From NCBI RefSeq assembly GCF_014467055.1, contig NZ_CP060696.1, positions 1,736,001 through 1,800,000 of the forward strand: a stretch of 64,000 bases of DNA, written 5' to 3'. Source of the stretch: Caproicibacterium amylolyticum (lineage in GTDB: Bacteria; Bacillota; Clostridia; Oscillospirales; Acutalibacteraceae). The notes under the pieces were generated by a model. The model had not been told where the DNA came from. It worked only from the letters and a program-made list of their open reading frames with translations, and did no database searches. Both the position numbers and the translations under genes were made by a program. This document shows, piece after piece, positions 59,672 through 64,000 of this stretch (position 1 is the first letter of the stretch; each line of letters begins with the position of its first letter).

Positions 59672-62600
59672 ATGAGTGATATTACCTCTTCCAGTACATA
59701 TAGTGTCGGCAATCAAAGTTATAGTAACAAGGGCCTTTCCAGCCTTGTTTCCGGCATGGACACAGACTCCATGGTGAAAAAGCTGCTTTCCGGTACGCAG
59801 TCAAAAATTGATAAGCAGCAGCAGTCCAAACAGGTTTTGGAATGGAAACAGGACATGTACCGTGATGTAATTACTTCCATAAATAAATTCCAAAGCACCT
59901 ACTTTGGCTCATCGGCGAAAACTGATTTTACAAATTCTGATTTTTTTAACTCGATGGTCTCAACCGTTACCAGCGGGTCAGATTGCGTAAAAATCACCGG
60001 TTCCTCGCCCGATGCTTCGACAGGAAACATGACGGTTGAAGTAACAGCCCTCGCTTCTGCTGCCAAAATTGCGGGCAGCGGAAACCTCAGCAAAAATTTT
60101 GTTTCCGGTGAAATCAAAGCCACCGATTTAACAAAATTTGAACCGCGCAAGGTTACATTTACGGTTGCCAAAACGTCCGGTACTCCTGAGAACATTTCTA
60201 TTGACCTTTCTGGTGTTTCCAACACAACCGATATGGTAAACAGGCTGAATCAAAGCCTAAACAGCAAGGGGGTTTCTGTACAGCTTTCCACCAGTGGAAC
60301 ACTTTCTTTTATTACGGACAACAAAGATACTTCTGTCAAAGTGGACAACACCAGCAGCACGGAAACCGGTCTTTCTACACTTGGTTTGAACAGTACCTCT
60401 GCTTCCACTACTTCGGATACGCTTAATTCACAGATTCTTTATGGTTCCAGTACTCCGGATGCAACTGTCGGAAATACTTTCAACATTACGCTAAATGGTG
60501 TCAGCAAACAAATTACGATTGACCCAACAGCAGATACCAGCGGCAATATCACACAGGATGCAGTTAAAAAAGCATTGGCACAAAGCATTGCATCCGCTTA
60601 CGGCGGCACGGTTGATGATGCGACTCATAATGTTTCCGGCGGTTACATTAATTTAACATTTGACGGTGATTCTTTCAAACTTTCCGCAAAAGATGAAGAT
60701 GGCAATGATTCAAACGGTATCCAAACATCTTCACAGTTCACTGTTACCGGCATGAAAGCCGCTAACATTGGCATTGCACCTGGTACCAGCAGCCGTGTGG
60801 ATTCTTTCTCGACTCTGAAAGAAATAGTAACAAATGGAGGAACGGATGGAACTGCCGGTGATCTCTACAAGTTCACCATCAACGGCCAAGAATTCTCCTT
60901 TACAGGCAGTGATACACTTTACACCGTGATGAATGCTGTAAATAACAGCAGCGCCGGTGTAAAGATGAGTTACTCCTCCCTTTCTGATACGTTTCAGATG
61001 GAAGCAACCTCCACAGGTGCAAATTACAATATTTCTATTCAGCAAACAGCTGGTAATTTGTTTACCAAGCTGTTGGGGAAAAGACAGGAAACCGCAAATG
61101 GTTTGAGTGTTTATCAAAATGCCTCTGAAGTTAAGTATTATAATGATCCTACAACTAATAAGTGGTATTCTGATTCCAGCAAAACAACTGAAGTAGTCAT
61201 CGACCAATCTACACTTAATAAAGTTTTGACTGACACTGTCGCTGCAGGCTCTTCTGCTGGCAGCGACGCTCTGGGCACAACAAAAATTGAAGGCAATACC
61301 AGCCTTCTGTCTGGCACCATGAGTTCTGCTTCTTTCAAACTCAACGTAAATGGAAAAGATTATTCCTTTAACGTTCCCACAAAAACCGATGGCAGCACTT
61401 ATTCAGTTTCCAGTATTATTTCTACCATTAATGAAGGATTAAAAACGCAGTTTGATTCTACAGGTAGCGTTGCTAACATTTCCATAGATGCTTCTACTGG
61501 TAACCTGTTAATTAATAACGGTTCTATAGTAAAGTTTGCACAGTCAACAGTTGCAACGAATAAATCTGACAAAGTAAAATCTGCACAGGATACCGACTTG
61601 GCTTATCGTCTGGGCTTTTCAGTTTCTGGTAAAACGAATATTGCGACTGCCTCCACAACAGTTGACCAACTTAGTGAAACAGTACAAAATGCATTGAAAG
61701 CTGCTAATGGTTCTATCACCAATAATACTGTTTTATACAGTCCTAACTCTGCTGACACTACTGTTGCAAGTCTACTGCACCTAGATTTTGACACTAATGC
61801 TAATCGCTTCATTGGTACAGCATCCAACTTAAGCGCTCAATCTACACTCTTCAAGAGCGTAAATGCAGCCTACTTAGGTACTGGTGCAAAAGCTAGTACA
61901 ACCGGTGCTGATAGTGTTGGCACCGCCGGCAGCGATGCGCAGGCCAAAGTAAATGGCACAACGATTACCCGCAGCAGTAACAGTTTTACAATCGACGGTG
62001 TCAGCATGGAGCTAACCAAAAAGACTGCGGCAGGTAGCCCAGCCACAATTTCCACTTCCCGCGATTCAGACACGATTGTAAAATCAGTTAAGCAATTTGT
62101 GGATGACTATAACACTTTGGTTAAGGCGCTTCGTGACCAGACAGACTCTGACGCTACCTACCGTAAATATGCTCCGCTAACTGATGCGCAAAAAGCAGAA
62201 ATGAAAGACAGCGAAATTACCTCATGGGAAAAGAATGCAAAGACCGGTCTTCTCCGCAATGATGATGATATTTTATCTTTCCTAAATGACATGCGCTCCG
62301 CTTTATACACAAAGCCCACCAATTCAAACTATGCAATGTACGATATTGGCATTGAAACAGAAGAATATTCTTCCGGCAGCAGTTCTCTTGGCACACTGAC
62401 TTTTGACGAAACTGCATTCCGTAAAGCTCTTTCAGATGACCCCCAGTCCGTTGCCAATCTTTTTACAGACAAAGAATCCGGTGTAGCATCACAGTTAAGC
62501 AGCATTTGTGATGCTACAGCAAAAGTCAGTTTGTCCAGTCCCGGCTCTCTGGTTCAGTTAGCTGGTGTTACAACCAAATCTTGGTCCACTAAAAATAATG

Positions 62601-62764
62601 ATATTTACAACCAGATTAAAGATATTGATGACAAAATTACCGACTTAAAAGCAAAATATGAGGACGAGCGCACACGTTATTGGAACAAGTTTAACAGTAT
62701 GGAAGCTATTCTTTCCAACTATAATTCACAGTCCAGTTGGCTTACATCTCAGTTTAGTTCCTGA
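59672..62764 (+). CDS. fliD: Filament cap protein FliD (HAP2), long form
   Basis: 1,030 residues, about twice the enteric length. The N-terminus (GLSSLVSGMDTDSMVKKLLSGTQSKIDKQQQSKQVLEWKQDMYRDVITSINKF) and the C-terminal part (TFDETAFRKALSDDPQSVANLFTDKESGVASQL, then DIDDKITDLKAKYEDERTRYWNKFNSMEAILSNYNSQSSWLTSQF) are standard FliD. The centre is a long Ser/Thr/Asn-rich beta region with repeated hook_IN-like segments (FTINGQEFSFTGSDTLYTVMNAVN, KLNVNGKDYSFNVPTK). The ATG at 59672 is 12 bases from AAAGGAG; a GTG at 59663 is another candidate. Confidence 0.94.
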   Translation: MSDITSSSTYSVGNQSYSNKGLSSLVSGMDTDSMVKKLLSGTQSKIDKQQQSKQVLEWKQDMYRDVITSINKFQSTYFGSSAKTDFTNSDFFNSMVSTVTSGSDCVKITGSSPDASTGNMTVEVTALASAAKIAGSGNLSKNFVSGEIKATDLTKFEPRKVTFTVAKTSGTPENISIDLSGVSNTTDMVNRLNQSLNSKGVSVQLSTSGTLSFITDNKDTSVKVDNTSSTETGLSTLGLNSTSASTTSDTLNSQILYGSSTPDATVGNTFNITLNGVSKQITIDPTADTSGNITQDAVKKALAQSIASAYGGTVDDATHNVSGGYINLTFDGDSFKLSAKDEDGNDSNGIQTSSQFTVTGMKAANIGIAPGTSSRVDSFSTLKEIVTNGGTDGTAGDLYKFTINGQEFSFTGSDTLYTVMNAVNNSSAGVKMSYSSLSDTFQMEATSTGANYNISIQQTAGNLFTKLLGKRQETANGLSVYQNASEVKYYNDPTTNKWYSDSSKTTEVVIDQSTLNKVLTDTVAAGSSAGSDALGTTKIEGNTSLLSGTMSSASFKLNVNGKDYSFNVPTKTDGSTYSVSSIISTINEGLKTQFDSTGSVANISIDASTGNLLINNGSIVKFAQSTVATNKSDKVKSAQDTDLAYRLGFSVSGKTNIATASTTVDQLSETVQNALKAANGSITNNTVLYSPNSADTTVASLLHLDFDTNANRFIGTASNLSAQSTLFKSVNAAYLGTGAKASTTGADSVGTAGSDAQAKVNGTTITRSSNSFTIDGVSMELTKKTAAGSPATISTSRDSDTIVKSVKQFVDDYNTLVKALRDQTDSDATYRKYAPLTDAQKAEMKDSEITSWEKNAKTGLLRNDDDILSFLNDMRSALYTKPTNSNYAMYDIGIETEEYSSGSSSLGTLTFDETAFRKALSDDPQSVANLFTDKESGVASQLSSICDATAKVSLSSPGSLVQLAGVTTKSWSTKNNDIYNQIKDIDDKITDLKAKYEDERTRYWNKFNSMEAILSNYNSQSSWLTSQFSS

Positions 62765-62796
62765 TATTCCCGATACAAACACAATGAGGTGATTTT

Positions 62797-63198
62797 TTGG
62801 CTATTAACCCTTATGAAGCTTATCAGAAAAAATCCGTAATGACAATGACCCCGGGCGAAATGCTCTCAAAGCTTTACGATAAAGTAATCAAAGAACTGTC
62901 CGCTGCCAAAATCGACCTTGATAAAAAAGACCTTCATTTGTACGCGAAAATTGATGATTCGCTGCAAAAGGCACAAACTGTGCTGAAATACTTAAAAACG
63001 ACACTTGATTTCAAATATGACATTGCAAAAAACCTGGATATGTTGTATGATTATTTCATAAGTCAGATTATGCAGGCATATGTCCATAAAGATTCCGCTC
63101 CATTGGAAGAAATTATTCCAATGATATCTGAACTTCAAAGGACTTATGAGAAAGCGGACAAGCTTTCTCGCGGCAGTTCAGTCAGTGGACAGGCATAA
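62797..63198 (+). CDS. fliS: Flagellin export chaperone FliS
   Basis: 133 residues. INPYEAYQKKSVMTMTPGEMLSKLYDKVIKEL at the N-terminus and LKTTLDFKYDIAKNLDMLYDYFISQIMQAYVHKD are the FliS family signature. It keeps flagellin unfolded for export. TTG start with GAGGTGA upstream. It follows fliD by 32 bases. Confidence 0.95.
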   Translation: MAINPYEAYQKKSVMTMTPGEMLSKLYDKVIKELSAAKIDLDKKDLHLYAKIDDSLQKAQTVLKYLKTTLDFKYDIAKNLDMLYDYFISQIMQAYVHKDSAPLEEIIPMISELQRTYEKADKLSRGSSVSGQA

Positions 63199-63230
63199 TT
63201 CATTTTCTTCATGAAAGCGAGGGATTTTCG

Positions 63231-63596
63231 TTGCTCTTTGATACAAAAGCTTTTCATGCACTGGAAGGCGGTTTAAACGCTAGCTGGCTTCAGCAGCAAG
63301 TTCTTCAACAAAATATTTCCAATGTGGAAACACCTAATTATAAATGTAAAAGTGTTAAGTTTGAAGATATGCTTAACTCAAACATGGCTAACACCTCTAC
63401 ATCCGGTGATTATGCATTTAAAACGAGCGTTGATACAGAAGAAAATACTCAAAATCGTTTGGACGGCAACAATGTAGACACCGATTCACAAAGTTTGGAA
63501 CTGTACAAAAGCTATGTACAGTATTCCTATCTAACAAATAAAATGAACTCTCAGTTCAACAACTTTAAGTATGTGTTGAACAATGCATTTAAATAA
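63231..63596 (+). CDS. flgB: Flagellar proximal rod protein FlgB
   Basis: 121 residues. LEGGLNASWLQQQVLQQNISNVETPNYKCKSVKFEDML at the N-terminus and DTDSQSLELYKSYVQYSYLTNKMNSQFNNFKYVLNNAF at the C-terminus are FlgB. TTG start; the ribosome-binding site (GCGAGGGA) is moderate. It lies 32 bases after fliS, so the rod gene is read with the late filament genes instead of before fliE. Confidence 0.93.
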   Translation: MLFDTKAFHALEGGLNASWLQQQVLQQNISNVETPNYKCKSVKFEDMLNSNMANTSTSGDYAFKTSVDTEENTQNRLDGNNVDTDSQSLELYKSYVQYSYLTNKMNSQFNNFKYVLNNAFK

Positions 63597-63609
63597 GGAG
63601 GCGTGACCA

Positions 63610-64000
63610 ATGGCTTTTCTGGGTTCTATGGATATTGCCGGCAGCGCACTGACTGCTGAACGCTACCGCATGAATACCATTATGCAAAATATCTCAAATG
63701 CCAGTATCCCCGCTGAAAAAGGTAAAGAACCTTATCGCCGCAAACAGTTGGTTTTTCAGGAGCGTCCTCTTACTTTTCAGGAATCGTTGCAGGACGCGCA
63801 GAATACACTGGATACAGGTAAAAGCGGCGGTGTCCGGGTAAGTCAGATTGTAGAGAGTGACCGCGATTTTAAACCTGTTTATGACCCTGATAACCCTAAC
63901 GCAAATGCACAGGGCTATGTAATGTACCCAAATGTGGATACCACAGAAGAACGGACAGACTTACTAGCCTCTTCTAATGCTTATTCTGCCAATCTGACTG
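63610..64000 (+). CDS. flgC: Flagellar proximal rod protein FlgC (C-terminal end outside window)
   Basis: Translates as MAFLGSMDIAGSALTAERYR, then MNTIMQNISNASIPAEKGKEPYRRK, VFQERPLTF, GVRVSQIVESDRDFKPVYDPDNPNA, GYVMYPNVDTTEERTDLLASSNAYSANLT. This is FlgC: the GSMDI start, the DPDNPxA and GYVxYPNVD motifs are diagnostic. Only the last few residues are cut off by the window end. AAGGAGGCG lies upstream and the gene follows flgB by 13 bases. Confidence 0.95.
   Translation, partial: MAFLGSMDIAGSALTAERYRMNTIMQNISNASIPAEKGKEPYRRKQLVFQERPLTFQESLQDAQNTLDTGKSGGVRVSQIVESDRDFKPVYDPDNPNANAQGYVMYPNVDTTEERTDLLASSNAYSANLT

Overview
The window is a 64 kb piece of a low-to-moderate-GC Gram-positive chromosome. 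It most likely comes from a motile member of class Clostridia, possibly the Oscillospirales; this placement is an inference from gene content and order, not from a marker search. The supporting signs are the YlxM-Ffh pair, DUF951 and DUF6774 small proteins, the CheC/CheD/FliY chemotaxis set, CsrA with FliW, strong GGAGG ribosome-binding sites with many TTG and GTG starts, and classical TTGACA/TATAAT promoters. No rRNA, tRNA, CRISPR array, insertion sequence or prophage was seen.

Positions 1-25,700 hold housekeeping and accessory genes in short operons on both strands. In order they are: ylxM-ffh (ffh cut by the window edge); a FAD oxidoreductase with a GT-C type membrane glycosyltransferase; a DUF6774 protein; a membrane protein with a YcxB-like end; an Mrp/NBP35 Fe-S carrier ATPase; a response regulator, histidine kinase and gpsA operon; two overlapping Rrf2 regulators; an iron-dependent alcohol dehydrogenase; a minus-strand run of DUF951, prfA, sua5, coaE, a lytic transglycosylase and an M18 aminopeptidase; a stand-alone biotin ligase; MscS; an RlmI-like rRNA methyltransferase; a leaderless ricin-B lectin with a basic tail; a small unknown protein; and a secreted phosphodiester glycosidase.

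Positions 25,700-51,000 are one very compact minus-strand flagellar operon read from fliE: fliE-F-G-H-I-J-K, flgD, a TIGR02530 protein, flgE, flbD, motA, motB, fliM, fliY, cheY, fliO-P-Q-R, flhB, flhA, fliA (sigma-28), flgF, flgG, cheC, cheD and a muramidase. It starts at a vegetative extended -10 promoter and ends at a strong terminator. It builds the MS ring, C ring, export gate, rod, hook and stator, and encodes sigma-28 for the late genes. FliL, FlhF, FlhG, CheA, CheW and CheB are not in the positions where related operons usually carry them.

Positions 51,000-53,170 hold a two-gene parA-comFB operon and a 780-base AT-rich divergent control region. Positions 53,174-64,000 carry the late genes, mostly on the plus strand: flgM, flgN, flgK, flgL, a DUF6470 (YviE-like) gene, fliW, csrA, a FliT-like coiled-coil protein, fliD, fliS, flgB and flgC (cut by the window edge). 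A PilZ-like gene faces csrA. Sigma-28-like motifs sit before flgM, fliD and the FliT-like gene. The unusual points are the ParA-ComFB pair beside the flagellar genes, the move of flgB-flgC to the end of the fliD-fliS operon, the FliY repeat, and the leaderless lectin.
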